Notes under the pieces: generated by a model
What the model saw: only the letters and a program-made list of their open reading frames with translations
Databases searched by the model: none
What the model was told of the DNA's origin: nothing
Translations under genes and position numbers: made by a program
DNA from: an uncultured Bacteroidales bacterium
GTDB taxonomy: Bacteria; Bacteroidota; Bacteroidia; Bacteroidales; FEN-979
Direction: 5' to 3'
Length of the DNA: 64,000 nucleotides
Assembly: GCA_903959905.1 (NCBI GenBank)
Contig: CAJBYO010000005.1
Coordinates: 212,674-276,673, forward strand
In this document: piece after piece, positions 1-8,835 of the stretch
Layout of the letters: every line of letters starts with the position of its first letter
Position numbering within the stretch: the first letter of the stretch is position 1

Positions 1-2004
1 CTGGTGACGGGCTATCAGTGTTCTCAATCGTTCAGGGTCGTCATAGATGGTATGGTCAAGGATCTCTTCTGCAAGTTCAAAGAGTTTGGCCACCTTTGAA
101 TTCATTGCCTTGGAAGTGATCACGAACTTGGTCATGAGCTGGTTATCGTCGGCTTTGACCAGGTATGGCCTGAGCGAGGTGAAGAAGCCGCCGGTATGGA
201 TATTCAACGCTTTATTCAGGTCACCGTAGCTGTAATTTTTCGTGTTCAGGCTGCCGAGGATGGTTGACAGGAGCGAGGCATAGGGAATCATCTCCCGGGG
301 GATTGCCGAGAGGTCAAAAAACATATTTACATAAACCACATTATTGGTGAACTGTTCATGGTAAAGCACGGGGACTCCACTGATATTCTTCTGGCTCACT
401 GTATAAAATGTCGCTTTCGGGTCAATGTCGCCGATTTCAAGCATCGGAACCGAAGCGAGTGCCTCCGGCGTATCTTCACGTTGCTGGTAGGCAATAAGTT
501 CGTTCGTTTCTGAGATCAGCGTAGCAATGGCCGCATCGTCCATCATTGACCTGGCGGATGCAAGTTCTGCTTCCACTAATTTGCTTTGTTCTTTTTCAAG
601 TCCAACGGATGGTTCCAGGCTCAGCAGGAGGGTATGGGGGTTATCCAGGAAGTACCTGAGTATGATCTGTTCAAGGTAGTCGGTGGTAAGGGCCATTTTC
701 ACCTCATTCAGTGGGGTATCATATTGCAGCCCGGTGATCGGGTCATCCGCAAAAAACCAACCGGGCAGGGCCATGTTGAGATATGTCAGCCCTTTTTGCG
801 CATCATCGCCCTCACGCAGCCTGAATTCAATCCTGTTGATCACCCCTTCGATTTCCTCTTTGTTCAGCCCTTCGGATGCAACTTTGCGGAGTGTTGAAGT
901 CACAATCTCAAGAAATTTCTGTTTGTCGCCCGGGTTGGCATTGATGGCGGAGATTTGCACTGCGTGCTGTTTGAAGTTGGATGCGGAGGCGGAAACATCC
1001 TGCCCGATACCTGCCTCAAGGAGTGCAAGCCGGAGCGGGGCCGACTCCTGGTTCACCAGCAATTCGCAAAGGATATCCAGCGCCAGTGTAAGTGCAAGGT
1101 CGGTATTTTGCCCAGCGATGAAATTGTAGGTGAGAAAAGTGTGGTTCTGCGCTTCTGATTCGTCGATCACGGGGTAAAATGAAACAACCTCTTTGGGTGC
1201 ATCAAAAGGCTTCTGATCATCAATGGTAATGATATTGCCGGTTTTGGTGAAGTTGATGAGATAGGCGTCGTCAATGAATGCCAGTTCTTTGTCAAGATCG
1301 GCATCTCCGTAAAGAAAAATGTAGCTGTTTTCGGGATGGTAATACTTCCGGTGAAATTCCATGAAGGCCTTCCGCGTGAGGGTGGGAATGGCGGCAGGTG
1401 TTCCGCCTGACTCATACCCATAGGCATTATCGGGGAACAGATGTTTGAAAACCTGGTACCACAATTCACGTTGAGGGTTTGAAAAGGAACCTTTCATCTC
1501 ATTGTAAACCACGCCGGTATAGTTTAATGGAGCGTCATGCGCAGTCATTTCAAAATGCCAGCCCTCCTGCTTGAAAATGCGCGGATCATCATAAATCAGC
1601 GGGTTGAAAACGGCATCCAGGTATACGTGCATCAGGTTGAAGTAGTCTTTGGTGTTGAGGCTTGCAACCGGATACATGGTATAATCCTTGGATGTGAAGG
1701 CATTCAGAAAGGTACTCAGGGATCCTTTAAGTAACACGTCAAACGGACTTTTTACGGGGAAACTCTTTGATCCGTTGAGAACGGAATGCTCCATGATGTG
1801 CGGTGCTCCGTTGTCGGATTCCGGAAAGGTTTTAAATCCGATGCTGAATGTTTTGTTGGTATCATCCGAGATGATTTTCAACAGCCTCGCACCGCTTTTC
1901 ACATGTTCAAAATGGAGGCAGTCGGTATTCAGCTCCCGCACGAATCGTTCTTCAAGTAAACGGAAGCCGTTATAAACGGTGCCCCGTATATATTTTGTTG
2001 CCAT
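1..2004 (-). CDS. M16C family zinc metalloprotease, PreP-like (3' end cut by window)
   Basis: The frame is open from an ATG at 2004 to base 1, giving the first 668 residues of a protein that is about 970 long in the PreP/M16C family. The inverted zinc motif is visible near the N-terminus (H69-x-x-E72-H73 in APHIMEHSVLNG), followed by the M16 substrate-binding half. The family degrades peptides in a closed chamber; here it is probably a cytosolic or periplasmic oligopeptidase. I see no signal peptide. A good Bacteroidota promoter lies just upstream. The second half of the protein continues beyond the left edge. Family is fairly certain; substrate is unknown. Confidence 0.9.
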   Translation of the reverse strand, partial: MATKYIRGTVYNGFRLLEERFVRELNTDCLHFEHVKSGARLLKIISDDTNKTFSIGFKTFPESDNGAPHIMEHSVLNGSKSFPVKSPFDVLLKGSLSTFLNAFTSKDYTMYPVASLNTKDYFNLMHVYLDAVFNPLIYDDPRIFKQEGWHFEMTAHDAPLNYTGVVYNEMKGSFSNPQRELWYQVFKHLFPDNAYGYESGGTPAAIPTLTRKAFMEFHRKYYHPENSYIFLYGDADLDKELAFIDDAYLINFTKTGNIITIDDQKPFDAPKEVVSFYPVIDESEAQNHTFLTYNFIAGQNTDLALTLALDILCELLVNQESAPLRLALLEAGIGQDVSASASNFKQHAVQISAINANPGDKQKFLEIVTSTLRKVASEGLNKEEIEGVINRIEFRLREGDDAQKGLTYLNMALPGWFFADDPITGLQYDTPLNEVKMALTTDYLEQIILRYFLDNPHTLLLSLEPSVGLEKEQSKLVEAELASARSMMDDAAIATLISETNELIAYQQREDTPEALASVPMLEIGDIDPKATFYTVSQKNISGVPVLYHEQFTNNVVYVNMFFDLSAIPREMIPYASLLSTILGSLNTKNYSYGDLNKALNIHTGGFFTSLRPYLVKADDNQLMTKFVITSKAMNSKVAKLFELAEEILDHTIYDDPERLRTLIARHQ

Positions 2005-2025
2005 AGGTATGATTCAAATTGGTGG

Positions 2026-2053
2026 CAAAGATAACGCAACATCCTTAAAACAA
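2026..2053 (-). promoter_or_regulatory. promoter of the M16 protease gene
   Basis: On the minus strand a perfect TATCTTTG (-7 form TAnnTTTG) at 2026-2033 lies 17 bases from a TTG at 2051-2053. The predicted transcript starts near 2019, about 15 bases before the ATG. Confidence 0.5.
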
Positions 2054-2170
2054 TTTCAGTGATTTGTAACCTTTTTTTTACAGGGTATGGCATCGGGAAG
2101 TTTTTTATATTTACGATAAAATAGTTACCCTGTCGTCGAACCGCGGTTTAATCAATAAAAAGATCACCTC

Positions 2171-3016
2171 ATGAGGAAAATCATACTTGTTTTGCTCCTT
2201 TTGCCGGTTTTGTTAACCGCGCAAACCTATTCCCCGCTGATGCCAGGCGATTTTCCTGATGCTATCGTTTCAACACCTGACCTGTACGACCTTCAGTCGG
2301 TGCTGGCATACAACAGTGATGCGGATGTATTCCTGGAGTTTGGGCTTCAGTCACTGACGGTCCAGGAAATAACCTGGGATCAGGCAAAGTTAAAAGTTGA
2401 AGTATACCAGCTAAGGTCACCTGAAAGCGCGTTCGGAGCATATTCGCTTTCGGTGGTCAACTGTTTACAGCGCGACAGTTCAGGCAGCTATGATTGCAAC
2501 AACAGATACCAGTACCAGGCGGCGTATGGAAACCTGTACTTTTCCATTTCAAGTGAAAGCGGGTCGGATGCCGCCCGCAGCCATTACCTCCCTGTGGCAA
2601 AGTCAATCATGCAGCGAAACCCGCAGCAAATCCTTGTACTGCCCGACCCGTTCAACAATCCGCGTATGAAGCAGTGGAGGAAAAACCTGGTGTACATCCA
2701 GGGGCCGGTGGGTTTACAAAACAGTCTTTACCCCTGGCAGGACATCTTTTTATCCGTGCGGTTCGGCATGTTTGCCATTTATCAGCCGGGTGAGAAAAAC
2801 GGTATTTATCTTGCCCGCATCGTATTTGAAAACCCTGGCGACCAGTTGAGGTTCCTCACGCTGGCCGGTCTTATACAGGATGGGGTTGCCATACCGAATA
2901 CAGGAACGAATGATGGAATTTACCGTGCATACAACCAGATTGACAGCCAGTCGATTTATTTTCTTCAAAGCCAGGAACCATGGCCGATTGAGGCAGTAAC
3001 CGACCCTCGTAACTAA
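2171..3016 (+). CDS. secreted DUF6599-like protein
   Basis: 281 residues beginning with a clear signal peptide (MRKIILVLLLLPVLLTAQ, cleavage near residue 18). The mature part has the look of the DUF6599 family: a cofactor-less alpha/beta domain with a stretch like SPESAFGAYSL, found in many Bacteroidota and of unknown function. It is divergent from the M16 gene; a weak -7-like element TATATTTA sits at 2107-2114. It ends 12 bases before the convergent TPR gene. The family call is from memory of related proteins and is moderate; no catalytic residues can be named. Confidence 0.75.
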   Translation: MRKIILVLLLLPVLLTAQTYSPLMPGDFPDAIVSTPDLYDLQSVLAYNSDADVFLEFGLQSLTVQEITWDQAKLKVEVYQLRSPESAFGAYSLSVVNCLQRDSSGSYDCNNRYQYQAAYGNLYFSISSESGSDAARSHYLPVAKSIMQRNPQQILVLPDPFNNPRMKQWRKNLVYIQGPVGLQNSLYPWQDIFLSVRFGMFAIYQPGEKNGIYLARIVFENPGDQLRFLTLAGLIQDGVAIPNTGTNDGIYRAYNQIDSQSIYFLQSQEPWPIEAVTDPRN

Positions 3017-3028
3017 ACCAGGGTTCCT

Positions 3029-3658
3029 TTATTTAATGAGAGAAAGTCCTTCCAGTGCCGATGTGTCGTTCGGTTTGTTCAACAGCACCTTGTTGAACAT
3101 GACCTGCGCTTCGCGTAGTTTTCCGAGCTTGAAGTTGGTCCACGCAAACAGGATCATGCTGTCGTAATCAAACGGATAAAGGTTGATGACCTTTTCAAGG
3201 TATTTTTCAGCTTTGGCGAAGTCTTTCCTGCCATAATAAATTGAACCCATGCGGTAATTGACAGTCGTATTCTGTGGATCAATGGTAAGGATCTCATTAT
3301 ACCGGGCCATCACCTGGTCCCAGTTGCCCAATGCGGAGGCCGGATTTGCAAAACCAAGTTTGGCCTCAATGGAGTAAGGTTTCAGTTTCATGGCCTTCTG
3401 ATAATAGGCGGTTGATTCAGTAAAGAGCCCGGCAAGATAGGTGACCCATCCCAGGCGAAGGTTGGTTTCATAAGAGTCCTCCTGGTATACCGATTTTATG
3501 ACCGAGATGGCATCTGTGAAATTACCTCTTGATTCGTATTGCTGGCTCTTACCGAAGGCTTCCTGCAGTGCCGTGTAATTTGTCTGGCTATAAACGGTAA
3601 ATGATGAAAACAAAAGCAGTAAGGTAATGAGGCGGCTCTGCAGCGACTTACTTGGCAT
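3029..3658 (-). CDS. secreted TPR-repeat protein
   Basis: About 209 residues from the ATG at 3658. A longer frame reaches 3697 but would overlap the gene upstream and put extra residues before the signal peptide, so the internal Met (MPSKSLQSRLITLLLLF) is preferred. The signal peptide is followed by about five TPR-type helix pairs, for example YYQKAMKLKPYSIEAKLG and AEKYLEKVINLYPFDYD. TPRs usually hold partner proteins. It is the last gene of the leftward cluster 10123-3029 and lies 26 bases after the TPR/beta-barrel gene, so it may be a periplasmic partner of it. Bases 3654-3680 between the two frames are a degenerate repeat. Confidence 0.8.
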   Translation of the reverse strand: MPSKSLQSRLITLLLLFSSFTVYSQTNYTALQEAFGKSQQYESRGNFTDAISVIKSVYQEDSYETNLRLGWVTYLAGLFTESTAYYQKAMKLKPYSIEAKLGFANPASALGNWDQVMARYNEILTIDPQNTTVNYRMGSIYYGRKDFAKAEKYLEKVINLYPFDYDSMILFAWTNFKLGKLREAQVMFNKVLLNKPNDTSALEGLSLIK

Positions 3659-3684
3659 TTTACATTTTACACTTTGCACTTTAT

Positions 3685-5157
3685 TTAAAATTTCCATGTG
3701 AATCCTCCGATTATGGTGTTTGTATTGTATGGATTGGTCTTTGTTTGCTTTTGCTCGTTGCTTTTGATATAATATATCTGCTGGCTCTCTTTCCTGAAAT
3801 ACTGATATATGAGTGAGAAACTCATGTGCTTCCCAACAAGAAACACGAGGTTTGCACCGCCCCGGTAGTCAATGATGTCGCTGTTGTTATAAACGATTGA
3901 ACCGTTGAAAATATTGGCATTGGTATAATCGCCGTAATAAAAGTTCGCCTCCGCCCACATCCAGGGTGTTATTTTTGCCCCAAGCACCTGGCCCAGCAGG
4001 AGCCGTTTATCTTTGCCCTGGAAGAACCCTGTGGCAATTGTAGTGCCATAAAAGTTAAGGTTGCCGAAGGGGAAATAGGTCAGGGAGATCCCGGCCTGCT
4101 TCTGCTTTCTGCCGTTCAGGTTTGACCAGCTGCCGTTCAGGCCAAGGTTGAATATTCCGAAATCTTTTGATAATCCAAGAGAAACAACCCAATTGTTGAA
4201 TGAAGTGTCGGTTTTATCAAAGGAATATTGAGCAGCTGGATAGCTGAACATGTGGTAAGAACTGTCGGCTTTCCGGTAATATGCGATGTCAGATGCGCTG
4301 TCAGCACTGATCCTGGGCGAGGTGGCTGCATATTTCACATGCAGCAGGTGTACAGCCGGAACAATTTTTATTCCCCACGGCAGGACAATATTTGCACTAA
4401 GATAGCCTTCATGCTGGTATACATTGTATTTGAATGATGTATCGCGGATGGTCCATGGATAGGAGTAGAAATAGTCGTTGCTGAACTCATTGTTTACTAT
4501 CGTATCAAGGTGTGCTTCGGCATGACCGTACTGTATGTATTTCGTTTTTGAGAAATTGAGGTAGTTGTAAGCCAGGGATAAACTGACCCGGTTTGAGACC
4601 TTCATTTTCAAGGCCAGGTCACTGTATGAACTGTTCCCGTATAGATCGCGCTCTCCGTAAATGCTGTCATTTCCCATCATGGTGCCCAGGTTGTCCGGCG
4701 ATTTGTCGCTGCTGAGTGTCATCCCTGCTTCAACATGCGCTTCCTGGAGGAACCCCTTGCCTGTGGTCGCCGATTTCCTAGCCTCCTCCGTCATGAATGA
4801 ATGGATCACCGCGGCCTCTTCTTTTCTGTTTGAATAGAGATAAGCGTAGTAAAGATAGTTTGCAACAAGCGGGTCCTCAGAATTAAATTGCCTTGCTTTT
4901 TCCAGGTGGGTCGCTGCGTGAAAATAATCCGATTTATTATAATAGGAGATGCCCATTCTGACACGCAGGTAATAGTAATCGATATCCTGCCTGAGGGCCT
5001 GTTTCCCGACCAGGATCACGCTGTCCCATTTATTTTCCTGGTAACAGCGGAATGTCAGCATGTCAACGGTGGCAAAATCAAGTTTACCTGCTGCGGTCAA
5101 AGTCATGCTGCCAGACAGCAGTGCCAGGAGAAGAAAGAATGGAAGGCTGTATCTCAT
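3685..5157 (-). CDS. outer-membrane beta-barrel protein with N-terminal TPR region
   Basis: 490 residues. A signal peptide (about 1-23, ending LTAAG) is followed by TPR-like helices to about residue 130 (for example YFHAATHLEKARQFNSED), then about 350 residues of alternating strands rich in Tyr, Ser and Asn ending in Phe (GGFTWKF), the usual end of an outer-membrane barrel. I do not recognise a named family. The ATG overlaps the stop of the urea-transporter/M23 gene by four bases (5154-5157), so the two are translationally coupled and probably act together. A reasonable inference is that the barrel is the outer-membrane end of a path starting at the inner-membrane UT domain. Confidence 0.8.
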   Translation of the reverse strand: MRYSLPFFLLLALLSGSMTLTAAGKLDFATVDMLTFRCYQENKWDSVILVGKQALRQDIDYYYLRVRMGISYYNKSDYFHAATHLEKARQFNSEDPLVANYLYYAYLYSNRKEEAAVIHSFMTEEARKSATTGKGFLQEAHVEAGMTLSSDKSPDNLGTMMGNDSIYGERDLYGNSSYSDLALKMKVSNRVSLSLAYNYLNFSKTKYIQYGHAEAHLDTIVNNEFSNDYFYSYPWTIRDTSFKYNVYQHEGYLSANIVLPWGIKIVPAVHLLHVKYAATSPRISADSASDIAYYRKADSSYHMFSYPAAQYSFDKTDTSFNNWVVSLGLSKDFGIFNLGLNGSWSNLNGRKQKQAGISLTYFPFGNLNFYGTTIATGFFQGKDKRLLLGQVLGAKITPWMWAEANFYYGDYTNANIFNGSIVYNNSDIIDYRGGANLVFLVGKHMSFSLIYQYFRKESQQIYYIKSNEQKQTKTNPYNTNTIIGGFTWKF

Positions 5158-7364
5158 CGCAGGCTGGTGCTTTTGACTTCGGTTACTTTTCCTTTTTCCC
5201 GGATGATAAACCGTTCCAGCCCCTTTGCTCCAAGAAACATATCACAGGACATTTCTCTGATGACATATCGTCCGGATTTCACTGAAACGGCTGAATGAAG
5301 GCGAAGGCTTGACTGCATCAGGGCATCATCCATGCCAAGGTAGCTGAGTGTATATTCTGACTTTGTGAACAGCAATACCGGGGCAACAACATCCTGTATA
5401 AGGCCGGCGAGGAGGCTGTTGAATGTATTTACCGGGAACTGGTCTCTTACCAGCAGATTCCTGTAATATCCCAGCATCACCTTATATGCGCTCATGTAGA
5501 ACTTGAAGAGCAACGACGATCTGTCGCCTTCAAAATGTGTAAAATAATGGATATCACCGTCATTGCGGAACCATGCCCGCGACTTTGTCTGCTCACAATA
5601 AATATAGGGCAGGTTGATCAGATCAACTTTGACCTCCCACCTTACGAGGTACTCTTTCCCGTTTTCAGGAACTGCACTGAACTGGAATTCCTGCCCCGGA
5701 ATGAAATGAAAGGCCTTTTCAAGCGCGCTGTTTTTACTGATGTTGGAAACCAGTACATTGTTCTCGGGCGAATCATACGATTTTAATTCAAATGTGCCGC
5801 CCTTGTGCCGTATATAATGACTGATAGGATAGTCAAGTGTGCGGGACCCGATATAGGGTGTGCCCTGGAGCTGAAAATGAATGTGGGGTACCGGGGAACG
5901 GCCAGAGTTTCCGCAGGTGGCGATCACCTGCCCTTTTTTTACCGTATCGCCGGTCTTCACCTTGAAACTGCCTTGTTTCAGATGCGACACCTTTGAATAT
6001 AACTGGTCGGCATGGCGAAGTACAATGGTATTTCCCCAATTGTGTTCAAGATCGACGTTGCCGATCTCGTTCTCCTCCACATCGTCAACGATCTCCTCCA
6101 CATATCCGTCGGCGGGAGCGATAACGGGTTTGTTGTAGGCATAATAATCTTCACAGTTGTTGCCATCGCCCGAATAACTCAGCCCGTTCTGATCCATTAC
6201 TTCAAAATCCCAGGCATGGCGCCAGTCGCCCTGGTGGGTGAATTTCCCGTTATGGCTCTGCGTCACCTTCCATTCGCCCCAGAAGGGCAATATAAAGGGA
6301 AAGTAATGCAGTTTCCCGAACCGTGCCTTGTAATTTACCTGTGCGTACAGGTTTTTCTCTGGCGAAAACTGCTGATATACCACCAGTTCCGGCTTGTCAA
6401 AGAACCGCTCTCTGAATTTCAGTGCATACAGGAACATCAGCACGACCAGGTTGAATGGCAGCGAATAGACCGAAAGCTGGAAAATGGCAAAGATCGCCTG
6501 CGTACTCGTCAGGATAATGGAGATAAGCGGTGTGAGAAGAATGACCCAAATGATCGACCACCGCGAAGGGATGATGAAAAATCCGCCGATGGCGATAGAA
6601 GTCAGGATAAAGTTGAATCCGATGTAGCTGTAACTTAATTCGTGTATGTCGGCTCCTACAAAATGGTAATAGGCATATGCGGACAAAAAGCCAAACAGGG
6701 AAAGAATGAAAGCAATACGTGAGTAAATGACCAGGCCAATGGCAATCAGAATTCCTGCAAAAAGATGGTACTGAAAGAAGATGGCACCCAGCGAGGTGAA
6801 GTACATCCGCATGGCATCATGGATGCCTACATTGTTAAGCCAGTTATAAGACTCAACCATCCGGTTGCCTCCGAGCTGGAACATTTCATTTGTCATGTAG
6901 ATGCCCCGTTCACTGACGTGCAAGGCAGTGAACTGCCTGGTGGCAAGGCTTACGAGCCAGGTTGCCATTAAAAATGAGAGACTGAGGAACGGCAATCCGT
7001 ATTTTCCTACCACACCCTCAAAAAACAGAGTCAGAAAGAGGGTGAGCATTGCGGCAAATCCAAGGACGATGAAAAACTGAAGTCCGGGCTGGTAAAATAC
7101 GCCAAGCCCCAGCCCTACGAGCAGACTGTTAAAGCCATAATACCCTTTTTTGATATTGTTCACGTTGAACCCGACCAGGTAGGCAAGGATATTGGTGACC
7201 ATTACCGCGATCATCCCGCTCAGTCCTGCCCAGAAATCAAAAAATGAAACCGCCAGCAGGATCAGGGAAAATATCCTGCTGTCGGAAAAGAATATCTGGG
7301 TGTAACTGTTGAGAACACCTGACAGGAAAGAAGGAAAGGTTTGTTTGAGGCTTTTTAGAGTCAA
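5154..7364 (-). CDS. urea-transporter-like membrane domain fused to an M23 peptidase domain
   Basis: 736 residues. Residues 1 to about 320 are hydrophobic and carry both halves of the urea transporter (UT) fold: GYYGFNSLLVGLGLG at 74-88 and GFNFILTSIAIGGFF at 249-263. Residues about 355-510 form an M23/LytM-type domain with metal-ligand candidates H383 and D386 (HAWDF variant) and HIH at 494-496. About 230 further residues follow without a recognised domain. UT proteins are channels for urea and similar small amides; M23 domains cut or bind peptidoglycan cross-links. The fusion would place a cell-wall domain outside an inner-membrane channel. It is coupled to the barrel gene downstream and lies 37 bases after the decarboxylase gene. 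Domain calls are good; substrate is unknown. Confidence 0.85.
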   Translation of the reverse strand: MTLKSLKQTFPSFLSGVLNSYTQIFFSDSRIFSLILLAVSFFDFWAGLSGMIAVMVTNILAYLVGFNVNNIKKGYYGFNSLLVGLGLGVFYQPGLQFFIVLGFAAMLTLFLTLFFEGVVGKYGLPFLSLSFLMATWLVSLATRQFTALHVSERGIYMTNEMFQLGGNRMVESYNWLNNVGIHDAMRMYFTSLGAIFFQYHLFAGILIAIGLVIYSRIAFILSLFGFLSAYAYYHFVGADIHELSYSYIGFNFILTSIAIGGFFIIPSRWSIIWVILLTPLISIILTSTQAIFAIFQLSVYSLPFNLVVLMFLYALKFRERFFDKPELVVYQQFSPEKNLYAQVNYKARFGKLHYFPFILPFWGEWKVTQSHNGKFTHQGDWRHAWDFEVMDQNGLSYSGDGNNCEDYYAYNKPVIAPADGYVEEIVDDVEENEIGNVDLEHNWGNTIVLRHADQLYSKVSHLKQGSFKVKTGDTVKKGQVIATCGNSGRSPVPHIHFQLQGTPYIGSRTLDYPISHYIRHKGGTFELKSYDSPENNVLVSNISKNSALEKAFHFIPGQEFQFSAVPENGKEYLVRWEVKVDLINLPYIYCEQTKSRAWFRNDGDIHYFTHFEGDRSSLLFKFYMSAYKVMLGYYRNLLVRDQFPVNTFNSLLAGLIQDVVAPVLLFTKSEYTLSYLGMDDALMQSSLRLHSAVSVKSGRYVIREMSCDMFLGAKGLERFIIREKGKVTEVKSTSLR

Positions 7365-7373
7365 AGTGAAGTA

Positions 7374-7412
7374 TTACGAATTACAAGTTGCAAGTTACAA
7401 GTTACAAGTTAA
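7374..7412. repeat. short tandem repeat, unit ACAAGTT
   Basis: Four imperfect copies of (A/G)CAAGTT sit in the gap between the decarboxylase stop and the UT-M23 gene, touching the last codons of the decarboxylase. Similar junction repeats recur in the window. Confidence 0.7.
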
Positions 7413-8760
7413 ACCCCGCCAGGTGCGTCGGCACTTTTTCCATGCTGTTCATGTTATCAAGGGTTTCCTGCAGGCGGATGACATGCGGTTTTTCGTTCAT
7501 GTCAATCAGCACTACATTGGGCCTTAAGGAGATAAACTGCATCCACTGGGTCATATTGTAGGCACCAACTGTGTGAATAACCACCTGGTCGCCCCTGTTA
7601 AGCAGTGGGAGGTTGGTGCTTTCCCTGATCACATCGATGTTCATACACAGCGGGCCATAAACACAGGTGTCCTCTGAATACTGGGTAAACGCTTGAGCCG
7701 GCGTGATTTTGTGATCATACCAGAATGAGGTGAAGAGGATGTTCACACCAACATCGAGGATCGTGTTGCGGCGACCTGTGCTGGAACGCTTGTTTGAAAT
7801 GACCGATCCAAGCAGGTAACCTGCCTCGTCAATAAGTGCGCGGCCTGTTTCAAGGATGAGCAGCGGCAGTTTATCCTGTTTGAAATTGCTGTTTAGCAAC
7901 GCCGTGGAAATAGCCTCGGCAAAGTCGTCAAACGTTGGGTTTGTATCTGTGCCTGGAAGGTAAGCTCCCTTCAGGGTGTTTTTTGATGCAAATCCGCCTC
8001 CCAGGTCAATATATTTAATTTCGTGTTTGAATTTCTGTTCTATGGAAAGTGCCAGTTCCGCAAGTTTTGATGCGGCAATGCCATAAGCAAAGGGTGAAAG
8101 CATAAAAGTCCCGATATGTGCATGCAATCCAACCAGTTCCATCTTGCCCGAATGCATGATCTTGTTGATTGCATCCCATGCCTGGCCGTTTTCGTAATTG
8201 AAACCGAATCGGTCCCACATAGGGTATACACCGGTATCCATGTTTACCCTGATGGCAACACGCGGGTGTTTTTTTAATTCATCAGCAAGCTCGACAATGG
8301 AATAAAGCTCATCCAGGTGGTCAATGTGAATCAGCGAGTCATTATTGATGGCCTTGGTGAGGTCTTCCATACTTTTCTCAGGGCCGTTGAAGATAATCTT
8401 CCTGCCATCGACACCCAGTTTTATTGCCTTGTCATATTCAAATCCTGACACCACTTCAGCCCATGACCCTTCCTGGTGGAATATGCTGCATACAGCATTG
8501 AGATAATTGGTTTTGTACGACCATGCAAACTGAACCTTGGGGTAGCGGGTTTCAAATGCCTTCCTGGCCCTGGTAATCGTACTTCGTATGGTCTTTTCCG
8601 ACAGGATGAACAATGGCGAACCATATTCTTTTATCAGGTCTTTCACTGCATTCCCGTCAATATGCGTCATGGCCACATATTCTGTTCTTGTTCCGAATTT
8701 ATTCGGCATACCGGTTTCCAGTTTCTTAATCACCGGCCGTTCATATCTAATCTTATTCAT
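7402..8760 (-). CDS. PLP-dependent decarboxylase, diaminopimelate/ornithine decarboxylase fold, with leader-like N-terminus
   Basis: 452 residues. The body is a fold III (alanine racemase-like) decarboxylase: PLP lysine K83 in SYKTN, HAHIGT, a phosphate-binding DLGGGFAS, ETGRALIDEAG and a VYGPLCMNIDV motif matching the GPxCxSxD of diaminopimelate decarboxylases. It probably removes CO2 from a basic or carboxyl-bearing amino acid. Before the enzyme there is an unusual extension: Y6-x-x-P9-x-I11-x-x-L14-x-x-G17 (RYERPVIKKLETG), the pattern that PqqD-like recognition elements bind in lasso and other RiPP leaders. A PqqD-like gene is two genes upstream. True lysA is less likely because the neighbours are not lysine genes. 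The enzyme class is confident; the docking role of the tail is inferred. Confidence 0.88.
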   Translation of the reverse strand: MNKIRYERPVIKKLETGMPNKFGTRTEYVAMTHIDGNAVKDLIKEYGSPLFILSEKTIRSTITRARKAFETRYPKVQFAWSYKTNYLNAVCSIFHQEGSWAEVVSGFEYDKAIKLGVDGRKIIFNGPEKSMEDLTKAINNDSLIHIDHLDELYSIVELADELKKHPRVAIRVNMDTGVYPMWDRFGFNYENGQAWDAINKIMHSGKMELVGLHAHIGTFMLSPFAYGIAASKLAELALSIEQKFKHEIKYIDLGGGFASKNTLKGAYLPGTDTNPTFDDFAEAISTALLNSNFKQDKLPLLILETGRALIDEAGYLLGSVISNKRSSTGRRNTILDVGVNILFTSFWYDHKITPAQAFTQYSEDTCVYGPLCMNIDVIRESTNLPLLNRGDQVVIHTVGAYNMTQWMQFISLRPNVVLIDMNEKPHVIRLQETLDNMNSMEKVPTHLAGFNL

Positions 8761-8761
8761 G

Positions 8762-8835
8762 CTATCTTTTTTTATTTCGCTATTTCGCTATTTCACTACT
8801 TCGCTATTTCACCATCTTACCATTTCACCATTTCT
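8762..8835. repeat. AT-rich short tandem repeat between ATP-grasp and decarboxylase genes
   Basis: The 75-base gap is filled by about seven imperfect copies of TTTC(G/A)CTA/TTTCACCA. The same wording occurs at 18103-18125 between rsmI and rprY. No promoter element is visible in it, so the three biosynthetic genes can still be one transcript. Confidence 0.7.

Noticed and set aside
586-1158. Three open frames antisense to the M16 protease
   Set aside because: They overlap each other and the protease frame, which is intact.
6012-6638. 208-codon frame antisense to the UT-M23 gene
   Set aside because: No domain features; the sense frame has two clear domains.
7402-8760. Ordinary lysA (diaminopimelate decarboxylase)
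   Set aside because: The fold fits, but the leader-like N-terminus and the PqqD/ATP-grasp neighbours speak for a specialised enzyme.
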